A DNA stretch of 64,000 bases. Source: Streptomyces echinoruber (GTDB lineage Bacteria; Actinomycetota; Actinomycetes; Streptomycetales; Streptomycetaceae). This document shows positions 51,875 through 61,320 of this stretch, piece after piece. The position numbers and the translations under genes were made by a program. Position 1 is the stretch's first letter. Each line of letters opens with the position of its first letter. A model generated the notes under the pieces. That model was not told the DNA's origin. It worked only from the letters and a program-made list of their open reading frames with translations, and made no database searches. Location of the stretch: contig NZ_BMWH01000031.1 of the NCBI RefSeq assembly GCF_014651135.1, forward strand, positions 1-64,000. The letters run 5' to 3'.

Positions 51875-51938
51875 CGTTGCGACGAAACGGTTGCGTTCCA
51901 ACGTCATAACGCCCTACGCTCACGTTGCGACGATACGG
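51875..51938. promoter_or_regulatory. Direct repeats, probable TetR operators
   Basis: CGTTGCGACGAAACGG at 51875-51890 and CGTTGCGACGATACGG at 51923-51938 differ at one base and are 48 bp apart in the tetR-tagG spacer. Confidence 0.65.
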
Positions 51939-52075
51939 TCCCGTCCCGACGTAAGAGAACGTGGAGCGAAGCACAGGGAAACTTCTCGCCCGCGTCTTTC
52001 GGCGCCGGGTCAGGGGAACGGCGGCCGTAGCCGTGCAGACCCACCGGAGCAGATCCCCGACCGAAAGCAGCGGAT

Positions 52076-52990
52076 GTGAGCCAGGTCCTCGACACACCGC
52101 CCCACACCCCGGCCCCGGCCGACGACGACCTCGCGGCGCTCGCCGCCCGCCACGGCCTGTCGGTCAGCGGTGCCCGCCCGTCTCTGCCCGAGTACGTGCG
52201 CCAGTTGTGGGCGCGCCGCCACTTCATCACCGCGTTCGCCACCGCCAAGCTCACCGCCCAGTACAGCCAGGCCAAGCTCGGCCAGCTCTGGCAGGTGATG
52301 ACCCCGCTGCTCAACGCGGCGGTGTACTACTTCATCTTCGGTGTGCTGCTGGGCACCAAGCACGGCGTGCCCGACTACGTCCCGTTCCTGGTCACCGGCG
52401 TGTTCGTCTGGACGTTCACGCAGAGCTCGATCATGGCGGGCACCCGCGCGATCTCCGGCAACCTCGGTCTGGTGCGCGCCCTGCACTTCCCGCGCGCCGC
52501 CCTGCCGATCTCCTTCTGCCTGCAGCAGCTCCAGCAACTGCTGTTCTCCATGGCCGCCCTCGTCGTGATCCTGCTCGGCTTCGGCGTGCCGGTCGCCCCG
52601 TCCTGGGTCCTCGCGGTCCCGGCCCTGGTGCTGCAGTTCATGTTCAACGCGGGCGTGTCGATGGTCATGGCGCGGTGGGGCGCCAAGACGCCGGACATCG
52701 CGCAGCTCATGCCGTTCGTACTGCGCACCTGGATGTACGTCTCCGGCGTCATGTGGAGCATCGACAAGCTCACCGCCAAGGACCACCTGCCGCACCTCGT
52801 CACGGTCGTGCTGGAGACCAACCCGGCCGCCGTCTACATCGACCTGATGCGCTTCGCGCTCATCGACAGCTTCCACGCCGCGCAGCTCCCGCCGCACGTG
52901 TGGGCGACCGCCCTCGGCTGGGCCCTGCTCGCCGGCGTCGGCGGCTTCATCTACTTCTGGAAGGCTGAGGAGACCTACGGCCGTGGCTGA
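52076..52990 (+). CDS. tagG: Polysaccharide/teichoic-acid ABC exporter permease (TagG-like)
   Basis: The 304-residue ABC-2 type permease has a cytoplasmic N-terminus of about 45 residues and the segment LTAQYSQAKLGQLWQVMTPLLNA (the classic TagG/Wzm entry) followed by six helices. Near the C-terminus is the ETNPAAVYIDLMR motif. With TagH it flips lipid-linked wall polymer to the outer face. It starts at a GTG and overlaps tagH by 8 bp. Confidence 0.92.
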   Translation: MSQVLDTPPHTPAPADDDLAALAARHGLSVSGARPSLPEYVRQLWARRHFITAFATAKLTAQYSQAKLGQLWQVMTPLLNAAVYYFIFGVLLGTKHGVPDYVPFLVTGVFVWTFTQSSIMAGTRAISGNLGLVRALHFPRAALPISFCLQQLQQLLFSMAALVVILLGFGVPVAPSWVLAVPALVLQFMFNAGVSMVMARWGAKTPDIAQLMPFVLRTWMYVSGVMWSIDKLTAKDHLPHLVTVVLETNPAAVYIDLMRFALIDSFHAAQLPPHVWATALGWALLAGVGGFIYFWKAEETYGRG

Positions 52991-53804
52991 GCAGAACTCC
53001 GGGCGGATCCCGACCGTCATCGCCGACGGTGTCGACATCGTCTACCGCGTCAACGGCACCGGCGCCGGCCGCGGCACCGCCACCGCCGCCCTGCACCGCA
53101 TCCTGCGCCGCAGGCAGGCCGAGAAGGCGGCCGGGGTGCGGCGGGTGCACGCCGTGAAGAACGTGTCGTTCGTCGCCTACAAGGGCGAGGCCATCGGCCT
53201 GATCGGCACCAACGGCTCCGGCAAGTCGACGCTGCTGAAGGCCGTCGCCGGCCTGCTCCCGGTGGAGAACGGCCGCATCTACACCAACGGCCAGCCCTCC
53301 CTCCTCGGCGTCAACGCCGCCCTGATGAACGACCTGACCGGCGAGCGCAACGTCCACCTCGGCGGCCTCGCCATGGGCATGTCCCGGGAGCAGATCAGGG
53401 AGCGCTACCAGGAGATCGTCGACTTCTCCGGCATCAACGACAAGGGCGACTTCATCACCCTCCCCATGCGCACCTACTCCTCCGGCATGGCCGCCCGCCT
53501 GCGCTTCTCCATCGCCGCCGCCAAGGACCACGACGTCCTCCTCATCGACGAGGCCCTCGCCACCGGCGACCGCTCCTTCCAGAAGCGCAGCGAGCAGCGC
53601 ATCCGCGAACTGCGGCAGCGCGCCGGCACGGTGTTCCTGGTCAGCCACAACAACAAGTCCATCCGCGACACCTGCGACCGCGTGCTGTGGCTGGAACGCG
53701 GCGAGCTGCGCATGGACGGCCCGACCGAGGAGGTCCTGAAGGCGTACGAGGCGTTCACGGGCGGGAGCGACAAGAAGAGCCCGCCGAAGGCGAAGGCCGC
53801 GTAA
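52983..53804 (+). CDS. tagH: Polysaccharide/teichoic-acid ABC exporter ATPase (TagH-like)
   Basis: The 273-residue ATPase has Walker A IGTNGSGKSTLL (about residues 73-84), the TagH/Wzt signature NAALMNDLTGERNVHLG, ABC signature YSSGMAARLRFSIA, Walker B VLLIDEAL with GDRSFQ, and the H-loop in VSHN. It lacks the C-terminal carbohydrate-binding module of Wzt. It powers the TagG channel and starts at a GTG within the tagG end. Confidence 0.93.
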   Translation: MAEQNSGRIPTVIADGVDIVYRVNGTGAGRGTATAALHRILRRRQAEKAAGVRRVHAVKNVSFVAYKGEAIGLIGTNGSGKSTLLKAVAGLLPVENGRIYTNGQPSLLGVNAALMNDLTGERNVHLGGLAMGMSREQIRERYQEIVDFSGINDKGDFITLPMRTYSSGMAARLRFSIAAAKDHDVLLIDEALATGDRSFQKRSEQRIRELRQRAGTVFLVSHNNKSIRDTCDRVLWLERGELRMDGPTEEVLKAYEAFTGGSDKKSPPKAKAA

Positions 53805-53864
53805 ACCGGAGGCGAAGGCCGCGTGCGCCCGGCCGGCGGGCGGGCCCGCCGGAGACGGAACGCG

Positions 53865-53898
53865 GGGCGCCCCGGGCCGTTCCCGGCCCGGGGCGCCC
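53865..53898. terminator. Bidirectional terminator between tagH and glutamate dehydrogenase
   Basis: GGGCGCCCCGGGCCG (53865-53879) pairs with CGGCCCGGGGCGCCC (53884-53898) around TTCC, a perfect 15-bp stem between convergent genes. Confidence 0.85.
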
Positions 53899-53941
53899 TC
53901 GTCGTGTGCGGCCGCCGCGTGCGGCGGCCCGCCGCGGAACG

Positions 53942-56900
53942 CTACGAGTGCGACCGCAGCAGCGTCCGCATCGTGCGCATCGCCACCGACAGGTTGGCGA
54001 GGTCGAACGATTCGGAGCCGCGGATCTCCTCCAGGGTGGTGCGGGCGCGGCTGAGGATGGCCGCGTTCTTCTGCTCCCACAGCTTGAAGCGCTGCTCCGG
54101 CGTCGAGGAGCCGTTGCCCACCGTCAGCACGTCGGCCGTCAGCGCCGCGTGGGCCGCGTACAGGTCCTCCCGGATGGCGGCGCGGGCCATGGACTGCCAG
54201 CGGTCCGCGCGCGGCAGCTCGATGATGCGGTCCATGAGCTGGGTGATGTGCAGGCGGTCGGCGAGGTCGTAGTAGACCTCGGCGACGGCCAGCGGCTCCT
54301 TGCCCATGCGGTCGGCCACCGACACGATGTCGAGCGTCGGGAAGGCGGAGGAGAACCCGGCCACGCGGGTGGCGAGCTCGCCCGGGACGCCGGCGCCGGT
54401 CAGCTCGTCGTAGATCTGCTGGTACCAGTCCAGGTCCGCGCCGCGCAGCAGCTTCGGCAGCTGCGTCCAGACCTCCTCCACGCGCTCGGCGAAGAAGTCC
54501 ACGGTCTCGGCGAGCTGCAGCGGCTGCGGCCGGTTGTTCAGCAGCCAGCGCGTGCCGCGCTCGACCAGGCGGCGGGAGTGCAGGCGGATGCGGGTCTGCA
54601 CGTCCGCGTCGACCTTGTTGTCCAGCTCCTCCACCGCGTCCCACACCGGGGCCTGGCGGAAGATGGCCCGGGCCACGGTCTGGGCCCGCACGATCTCCTC
54701 CAGCGAGGCGCCGGTCTCCTCGCGCAGGCGGTGCAAGTATGTCGTACCGCCCGTGTTGACCGTGTCGTTGACCAGCACCGTCGTGGTGATCTCGCGGCGC
54801 AGCGGGTGGCTGTCGATCCGCTCCGGGAACTGCTCGCGCAGCGCGGTCGGGAAGTAGGCGTGCAGCAGGCCGCGCAGGTAGGGGTCGTCGGGCAGCGAGG
54901 TGCGCAGCAGCTCCTCGGCGACCGTGATCTTCGTGTACGCCAGCAGCACGGCCGTCTCCGGACCGGTCAGGCCCTGCCCGGAGCCCAGCCGCTCGCGGAT
55001 CTGCCGGTCGGTGGGCAGGAACTCCAGCTGCCGGTCCAGGTGGCCCTCGCGCACCAGGTGCTTCATGTAGCGCTGCTGGGCGTGGAGCATGTCCTTGGAC
55101 TGGGCCAGCGCGTTGGCGATCGCCGTGTTCTGCGCGTAGTTGTTGCGCAGCACCAGGCGGCCCACCTCGTCGGTCATCTCGGCGAGCAGCTTGTTGCGCT
55201 GCTTGACCGTCAGGTCGCCGTCCGCGACCAGCCCGTTGAGCAGGATCTTGATGTTCACCTCGTGGTCGGAGGTGTCCACGCCGGCGCTGTTGTCGATGGC
55301 GTCGGTGTTGATCCGCCCGCCGTGCATGGCGAACTCGATCCGGCCGAGCTGGGTCAGGCCCAGGTTGCCGCCCTCGCCGACCACCTTGACCCGCAGCTCG
55401 GCGCCGTTGACGCGGATGGCGTCGTTGGCCTTGTCGCCGACGTCGGCGTGCGACTCGGTGGTGGCCTTGACGTACGTGCCGATGCCGCCGTTCCACAGCA
55501 GGTCCACCGGCGCCTTGAGGATCGCCTTCATCAGCTCGGCCGGGGTGAGCTTGGAGACGTTCTCCTCGATGCCCAGGGCCCGGCGGATGTGGCTGTTGAG
55601 CGGGATCGCCTTGGCGGTGCGCTCGAAGACGCCGCCGCCGGGCGACAGCAGCTTCTTGTCGTAGTCGGCCCAGGAGCTGCGGGGCAGCTCGAACAGGCGG
55701 CGGCGCTCGGCGTAGGACGTCGCCGCGTCCGGGTCGGGGTCGATGAAGATGTGCCGGTGGTCGAAGGCGGCGACCAGGCGGATGTGCTCGGACAGCAGCA
55801 TGCCGTTGCCGAACACGTCGCCGGACATGTCGCCGATGCCGACGACCGTGAAGTCCTGCGTCTGGGTGTCCACGCCCAGCTCCCGGAAGTGCCGCTTGAC
55901 GGACTCCCAGGCGCCGCGGGCGGTGATGCCCATGCCCTTGTGGTCGTAGCCGGCCGAGCCGCCGGAGGCGAAGGCGTCGCCGAGCCAGAAGTCGTACGAC
56001 TGCGCGACCTCGTTGGCGATGTCGGAGAACGTCGCCGTGCCCTTGTCGGCCGCGACCACCAGGTAGGTGTCGTCGCCGTCGTGGCGCACCACGTCCCGGG
56101 GCGGGACGACCTCGCCGGCGACCATGTTGTCGGTGATGTCGAGCAGCGCCGAGATGAACGTGCGGTAGCAGGCGATGCCCTCGGCCAGCCACGCGTCGCG
56201 GTCCTTGGCCGGGTCCGGGAGCTGCTTGGCGACGAAGCCGCCCTTGGCGCCGACCGGCACGATGACGGTGTTCTTCACCATCTGCGCCTTGACCAGGCCG
56301 AGGATCTCGGTGCGGAAGTCCTCGCGCCGGTCCGACCAGCGCAGGCCGCCGCGCGCGACCTTGCCGAAGCGCAGGTGCACGCCCTCCACCCGCGGCGAGT
56401 ACACCCAGATCTCGAACGCCGGGCGCGGCGCGGGCAGGTCGGGGATGGCCCGCGGGTCGAACTTCATCGACACGTAGTCGTGCAGTTCGCCGCTGTCGGT
56501 CCGCTGGAAGAAGTTGGTGCGCAGCGTCGCCTTGATGACGGTGAGGAAGGAGCGCAGGATGCGATCCTCGTCCAGGCTCGCCACCTGGTCCAGGGCCGCG
56601 TCCAGCTCCTCCAGCAGCGCGTCGACGATCTCCCGCCCGGCCTTCTGCCGCTCCGGCGACATGCGCGCCTCGAACAGGGAGACCAGCAGCCGGGTGGTGT
56701 GGACGTTGTTGCGGAGGGTGTCCTCCATGTAGTCCTGGCTGAAAGTGGACCCGGCCTGCCGCAGGTACTTGGCGTACGCGCGCAGCACCATCGCCTGCCG
56801 CCAGGTCAGGCCCGCGCTGAGCACCAGCGCGTTGAAGCCGTCGTTCTCCGCCTTGCCGGTCCAGGCCGCGGCGAACGCCTCCTGGAAGCGCTCGCGGGTC

Positions 56901-58903
56901 TCGTCCCCGAGGTAGTCGCCGCCGGCGACGGCGGACTGCGGGATGCGCAGGCCGAAGTCGTAGATCCAGGCGGTGGTGCGGTCGGCGCAGCGCAGCTCGT
57001 AGGGCCGCTCGTCGGTGACCTCCACGCCGAGCCGGCTCAGCACCGGCAGCACCGCGGAGAGGGAGATCGAACCGCCCTTCTGGTAGATCTTGAAGCGGCG
57101 CTCCTCGGGCGCGGCGCCCACCGGCTCGTACAGGCTGACCGCGAAGGTCCTGTCCTCCTGGTCGAGCCGCTCCAGGTGGACCAGGTCGGCGACCGCGGCA
57201 CGCGGGGAGTGGTCGGCCTTGTAGCCCTCGGGAAAGGCGTGCGCGTAGCGGTGCATCAGCTCGGCCGCGCTCTCCTCGCCGCACTCGGCGTTCAGCGCGT
57301 CGGCGAAGCCGTCCTCCCAGGAGCGGGAGGCCTCCACCAGCCGGGCCTCGATACGCTCCTTGTCGGCGTCCGACAGCTGCGGCAGCTCGGTGCCCTGCGG
57401 GACGCGCACCACGAAGTGCAGCCGGGAGAGCACCGACTCGGTGTTCCACGCCGTGAAGTCGACGCTGATGCCGCCGAGCTCCTCCTTGAGGATGTCGATG
57501 ATCCGCAGGCGTACGGCGGTGGTGTAGCGGTCGCGCGGGAGGTAGACCAGCGCCGAGTAGTAGCGCCCGTACTCGTCCTGCCGCAGGTACAGCCGCAGCC
57601 GGCGGCGCTCCTGCAGGTAGAGGACGGAGGTGGCGATGGCCTCGAGTTCGTCGACCGGGGTCTGGAAGAGCTCGTCGCGCGGGTAGGTCTCCAGGATCTG
57701 CAGCAGGTCCCGGCCGTCGTGGCTGTGGGGCGAGAACCCGGCGCGCTCCAGCACCTCGTCGACCTTGCGGCGGATGACCGGGACCCGGCGCACGGACTCG
57801 GTGTAGGCGGCCGAGGAGAACAGGCCGAGGAACCTGCGCTCCCCGACGACCTGGCCGTCGGCGTCGAACTTCTTGACGCCGATGTAGTCCAGGTAGGACG
57901 GCCGGTGCACGGTGGCGCGGCTGTTGGCCTTGGTCAGGATGAGCAGCTTGTGCTCGCGGGCCTTGGCGCGGGCGTCGGCGGGCAGCCGTTCGAAGGAGGT
58001 GCTGACGGGGTGGTCGTCGTCGCCCCCGTGCGGCGGGTCGGAGCGCAGGATGCCCAGGCCGGTGCCGGGGACGGCGGCCAGCGAGTCGTCGTCGCGGAGC
58101 TGGTACTCGCGGTAGCCGAGGAAGGTGAAGTGGTCGTCGGCCAGCCAGCGCAGCAGCTCGCGGGCCTCCTCCACCTCGTAGGGGCGCAGGTCGCCGGGGA
58201 GCGGTTCGCCGGGCAGGCTCTCGGCGACGCGCAGCGCGCAGTCGCGCATCTTGCCCCAGTCCTCGACGGCCTCCCGCACGTCGGACAGCACGCGCAGCAG
58301 GTCGGCGGTGATCTGCTTCAGGTCCGCGCGGTCGGTCTCGCGGTCGATCTCGACGTGGATCCAGGACTCGGTGTGCGCGTCGTGCGGCAGCTCGCCCGCC
58401 GGCGGGTCGGTGAGGACCTCGATCAGCCGGCCGGTCAGGTCGCGCCGCACCACGAACTGCGGGTGCACCACGACGTGGATGCCGCGGTCCTGCCGGGTCA
58501 GCTCGTTGGTGACCGAGTCCACCAGGAACGGCATGTCGTCGGTGACGACCTCGACGACCGTGTGGGTGCAGGTCCAGCCGTTCTCCTCGACGGTCGGCGT
58601 GTAGACCCGCACGTTGGCCTTGCCCTGGGGGCGGTTCTCGGCCAGTCGGTAGTGGGAGACGGCGGCCCCGAAGACGTCGACCGGGTCGCGGTCGGCGAGG
58701 TCCTCGGGAGCGGTGTGCAGGTAGTAACGCTGGAGGAACGTCAGTACGGACTCGCTGTCGGAGGCGACCGGGCTGCCCGGGGTCCCCGGAGTGCCCGCGC
58801 CCGTCGTCCCGGTCGGTAGGTGCCCCCCGACCGGGCTGTTCTCACCTACCCGGGCGGCCCTCTCGAGCAGCTCGGCCTTGGCTTCGTCCAGCTTGGTCTG
58901 CAT
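53942..58903 (-). CDS. gdh: NAD-specific glutamate dehydrogenase, large 180-kDa type
   Basis: The 1653-residue protein matches the L_180 class first described in Streptomyces. It has a long N-terminal region with ACT-like parts (VVEVVTDDMPFLVDSVTNEL, IHVVVHPQFVV), then the catalytic core with RGGLRWSDRREDFRTEILGLV, PVGAKGGFVAKQLPDP and the coenzyme-binding GIGDMSGDVFGNG. A long helical C-terminal domain follows. It deaminates glutamate to 2-oxoglutarate with NAD, for amino-acid catabolism. I use the ATG at 58903 (AGAGGACA before it). No other gene shares its operon. Confidence 0.96.
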   Translation of the reverse strand: MQTKLDEAKAELLERAARVGENSPVGGHLPTGTTGAGTPGTPGSPVASDSESVLTFLQRYYLHTAPEDLADRDPVDVFGAAVSHYRLAENRPQGKANVRVYTPTVEENGWTCTHTVVEVVTDDMPFLVDSVTNELTRQDRGIHVVVHPQFVVRRDLTGRLIEVLTDPPAGELPHDAHTESWIHVEIDRETDRADLKQITADLLRVLSDVREAVEDWGKMRDCALRVAESLPGEPLPGDLRPYEVEEARELLRWLADDHFTFLGYREYQLRDDDSLAAVPGTGLGILRSDPPHGGDDDHPVSTSFERLPADARAKAREHKLLILTKANSRATVHRPSYLDYIGVKKFDADGQVVGERRFLGLFSSAAYTESVRRVPVIRRKVDEVLERAGFSPHSHDGRDLLQILETYPRDELFQTPVDELEAIATSVLYLQERRRLRLYLRQDEYGRYYSALVYLPRDRYTTAVRLRIIDILKEELGGISVDFTAWNTESVLSRLHFVVRVPQGTELPQLSDADKERIEARLVEASRSWEDGFADALNAECGEESAAELMHRYAHAFPEGYKADHSPRAAVADLVHLERLDQEDRTFAVSLYEPVGAAPEERRFKIYQKGGSISLSAVLPVLSRLGVEVTDERPYELRCADRTTAWIYDFGLRIPQSAVAGGDYLGDETRERFQEAFAAAWTGKAENDGFNALVLSAGLTWRQAMVLRAYAKYLRQAGSTFSQDYMEDTLRNNVHTTRLLVSLFEARMSPERQKAGREIVDALLEELDAALDQVASLDEDRILRSFLTVIKATLRTNFFQRTDSGELHDYVSMKFDPRAIPDLPAPRPAFEIWVYSPRVEGVHLRFGKVARGGLRWSDRREDFRTEILGLVKAQMVKNTVIVPVGAKGGFVAKQLPDPAKDRDAWLAEGIACYRTFISALLDITDNMVAGEVVPPRDVVRHDGDDTYLVVAADKGTATFSDIANEVAQSYDFWLGDAFASGGSAGYDHKGMGITARGAWESVKRHFRELGVDTQTQDFTVVGIGDMSGDVFGNGMLLSEHIRLVAAFDHRHIFIDPDPDAATSYAERRRLFELPRSSWADYDKKLLSPGGGVFERTAKAIPLNSHIRRALGIEENVSKLTPAELMKAILKAPVDLLWNGGIGTYVKATTESHADVGDKANDAIRVNGAELRVKVVGEGGNLGLTQLGRIEFAMHGGRINTDAIDNSAGVDTSDHEVNIKILLNGLVADGDLTVKQRNKLLAEMTDEVGRLVLRNNYAQNTAIANALAQSKDMLHAQQRYMKHLVREGHLDRQLEFLPTDRQIRERLGSGQGLTGPETAVLLAYTKITVAEELLRTSLPDDPYLRGLLHAYFPTALREQFPERIDSHPLRREITTTVLVNDTVNTGGTTYLHRLREETGASLEEIVRAQTVARAIFRQAPVWDAVEELDNKVDADVQTRIRLHSRRLVERGTRWLLNNRPQPLQLAETVDFFAERVEEVWTQLPKLLRGADLDWYQQIYDELTGAGVPGELATRVAGFSSAFPTLDIVSVADRMGKEPLAVAEVYYDLADRLHITQLMDRIIELPRADRWQSMARAAIREDLYAAHAALTADVLTVGNGSSTPEQRFKLWEQKNAAILSRARTTLEEIRGSESFDLANLSVAMRTMRTLLRSHS

Positions 58904-59586
58904 TGTCCTCTGGCTCCTGTCGCGCGCCATTGCGTGACGTAGAAGGAAGTACGGTCTCGTCGCCTCCGACGCAACGCCGTGACGCGGGGTGTCCGGTCTG
59001 CATCGACGCTATGCCGGGAGGTGCGATGAGCGGGGGGATATCAGCCATTTCCGACGCGCCCGACGGGTGTGACGCTGCTCTCTGCGACGCCGGATCCGCG
59101 AGGGTGGTCGGCGTTCCGGGGACCTGCCACGTCCCGTCCCGCCCGCGAGGACCAGCGACCGCCGCCCGGTCACGGGTGTCGTCCGTGCTCCCCGGGCGCA
59201 GAGCAGGGGCGACGATGCCCCCGCGGCGTATCGCGCTGATCACGCCACCAAGGCTATCGCTCATGACGGGTGCCCCGTCATGAGCCGTATGTGTACAAAA
59301 CCGGGGGTGGAACTTTGACGTTCTGCACAGGGGTGGCGCACACCGGGACGTGCCACCCCTTGGCACGCACCCCCGGCGCGAGGCACGTTGCCTTCAGGGG
59401 CACGTCGCCTTTCGGGGCGCGCTGCCTTCCGGGACACATCGTCTTCCGGGACACATCGTCTTCCGGGACACATCGTCTTCCGGGACACATCGCCATCAGG
59501 GGCACGCCGCCCCGCCGCGCGGGCCGCGGCCCCGAGACGCGCCGCCCCGAGACGGGCGGCGCACACCCAGCGAGGGAGCGTCCACC
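58904..59586. other. Spacer between gdh and the PfpI gene with palindrome and 17-bp repeats
   Basis: No convincing gene in 683 bases. GCTCATGACGG/CCGTCATGAGC at 59259-59285 is a perfect 11-bp stem with a 5-nt loop. CTTCCGGGACACATCGT repeats four times at 59426-59493, within a wider field of similar degenerate units. Confidence 0.7.
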
Positions 59587-60153
59587 ATGCCACCCAAAGT
59601 CCTGATCGTCGCCGGCGACGCGGCGGAGTCGCTCGAGGTCTACTACCCCTACCAGCGCCTCCGCGAGGAGGGCTACGACGTCGACATCGCCGCCCCCACC
59701 CGCAAGACCCTCCGCTTCGTCGTCCACGACTTCGAACCCGGCTTCGACACCTACACGGAGAAACCCGGCTACACCTGCCAGGCCGACGTCGCCTTCGCCG
59801 ACGTGGACCCCGGCGAGTACGCCGCCGTCGTCGTCCCCGGCGGCCGCGCGCCCGAGTACCTCCGCAACGACCCCGAGCTCCGCAAGATCCTCAAGTCGTT
59901 CTTCGACGCCGACAAACCGGTCGCGCAGATCTGCCACGGCCCCCTGCTCACCGCCGCCGTCGACGGCCTGCGCGGCCGGCGCGTGACGGCGTACCCGGCG
60001 CTGGAGCCGGACATGCAGGCGGCCGGCGCCACCTTCCAGGACGCCGAGGCCGTGGTCGACGGCACCCTGGTCTCCGCCCGCGCCTGGCCCGACCACCCGG
60101 GGTGGATGCGCGAATTCCTGCGGATCCTGCGCGCGAAAGCGCCGGTGACCTGA
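59587..60153 (+). CDS. DJ-1/PfpI-family protein
   Basis: The 188-residue protein has the DJ-1/PfpI flavodoxin-like fold: VLIVAGDAAESLEVYYPYQ, VVVPGGRAPEYLRNDPEL and the nucleophile elbow AQICHGP (Cys about residue 118). ALEPDMQAAGA and a GTLVSARAWPDHP end follow. Members act as proteases, glyoxalases/deglycases or stress chaperones; motifs alone do not decide which. GGGAGCG precedes the ATG. It stands alone, facing the HAD gene. Confidence 0.9.
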   Translation: MPPKVLIVAGDAAESLEVYYPYQRLREEGYDVDIAAPTRKTLRFVVHDFEPGFDTYTEKPGYTCQADVAFADVDPGEYAAVVVPGGRAPEYLRNDPELRKILKSFFDADKPVAQICHGPLLTAAVDGLRGRRVTAYPALEPDMQAAGATFQDAEAVVDGTLVSARAWPDHPGWMREFLRILRAKAPVT

Positions 60154-60431
60154 CGCCCGGACGGACGTACGCCCGTACACCTGTACCCCCCCTTACATCT
60201 GTACGTCCGTATGTCCGTACGGTGCGGCGCCGGGCGCGAAAGGCGGGCGCACTGTGCCGCGCACGGCGCGTACGGTGCCGCGCCCGGCGTTCGGGGAGGC
60301 ACGCGGCGCGGAACCCGGTGCGGACGGCGGGCGCTGCGCCGTCGTCCGCACCGCCGCGCCGTCGTCCGCGCCGTTGTGTCGCCGGTCCGACGTCGGCGTG
60401 TCGCTGGCGTGTCGTCGGTGTGTCGCCGGTG

Positions 60432-61097
60432 TCAGGCCACCAGTCGCTGCGCCTCCGCCACGGCCTCCGCCAGCGTGTCCACGACCGGCACCCCGACCCC
60501 TTCCAGGCTGGCCCTGCTGTGCGACCCGCCGGTGTACAGCACGGCCTGCGCCCCCGCGTGTCGCGCGGCCACCGCGTCGTCCGCCGCGTCCCCGATCACC
60601 ACCGTGCGCGCCGGGTCCACCCCGGCGAGCGCCTGCAGGTGCCGCACCATGTGCTCGGCCTTGCTGCCACCGGACGGCCCGATCCGCCCGTCGATGCGGA
60701 CGAAGTGCGGCTCGATCCCGAACCCCCGGACCAGCGGGACGAGTTCGTCGTGCATGTACATGCTGAGGATGGACTGGCTGCGGCCCGCCGACCTCCAGTC
60801 CGCCAGCAGCTCCACCGCCCCGTCGGTGAGCCGGCACCGGTCGCGGTGCTCGGCGTAGTAGCGGTGGAAGACCTCGTCCATGACCTGCCACTCGGCGTCC
60901 GTCGGCAGCCGTCCCAGCAGCCGCTCGTAGAACTTCGGCACCGGCACGCAGTACAGCGCCCGGTACTGCTCCAGTGTCAGCGGCTGCAGCCCCAGCTCGG
61001 CGAACGCCGCGTTCGTCGCCCCGATGATCGCTTCGTTGTCGTGGAAGAGCGTGCCGTTCCAGTCCCAGACGATGTGCGCACCTGCCTGCTTCCCCAT
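60432..61097 (-). CDS. HAD-superfamily hydrolase
   Basis: The 221-residue protein has HAD motif I WDWNGTLFHD (Asp nucleophile in D-W-N-G-T), a Ser/Thr motif II around SILSMY, Lys in GGSKAEHM and motif IV VIGDAADDAVAARHAG. The cap is helical, as in phosphoglycolate phosphatase-like enzymes. The start at 61097 (M-G-K-Q-A) is chosen by family alignment from memory; 61127 is an alternative, and neither has a clear ribosome site. The substrate is unknown. The 278-bp gap before it (60154-60431) shows only short GTACGTCCG and GTGTCG repeats. Confidence 0.88.
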   Translation of the reverse strand: MGKQAGAHIVWDWNGTLFHDNEAIIGATNAAFAELGLQPLTLEQYRALYCVPVPKFYERLLGRLPTDAEWQVMDEVFHRYYAEHRDRCRLTDGAVELLADWRSAGRSQSILSMYMHDELVPLVRGFGIEPHFVRIDGRIGPSGGSKAEHMVRHLQALAGVDPARTVVIGDAADDAVAARHAGAQAVLYTGGSHSRASLEGVGVPVVDTLAEAVAEAQRLVA

Positions 61098-61165
61098 GAC
61101 GGGAAACGTACCCGCCGGCACCGACATTCAAGGAGGCGTCGCCCGACGCGCGCTTGAAGTCGCAC

Positions 61166-61279
61166 GTCGGCGCGAGGCCGGTCCACCGGTCGTCCGAGGT
61201 CGGCGCGAGGCCGGTCCACCGGTCGTCCGAGGTCGGCGCGAGGCCGGTCCACCGGTCGTCCGAGGTCGGCGCGAGGCCA
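61166..61279. repeat. 33-bp tandem repeat, about 3.4 units
   Basis: Units GTCGGCGCGAGGCCGGTCCA plus CCGGTCGTCCGAG start at 61166, 61199 and 61232, with a partial unit from 61265. They lie between the HAD gene and the DUF6912-like gene. Confidence 0.9.
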
Positions 61280-61320
61280 GCACGGGGCCGGCGCAAGGCC
61301 GGTGCGGGACCGGCCGGAGG

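Noticed and set aside
53687..58819. A 1710-codon plus-strand open frame antisense to glutamate dehydrogenase
   Set aside because: Shadow frame; the minus strand encodes a full, motif-complete NAD-glutamate dehydrogenase.
58903..59283. A 126-codon plus-strand frame upstream of the PfpI gene
   Set aside because: No ribosome site, poor third-position GC pattern and composition like a random GC-rich frame.
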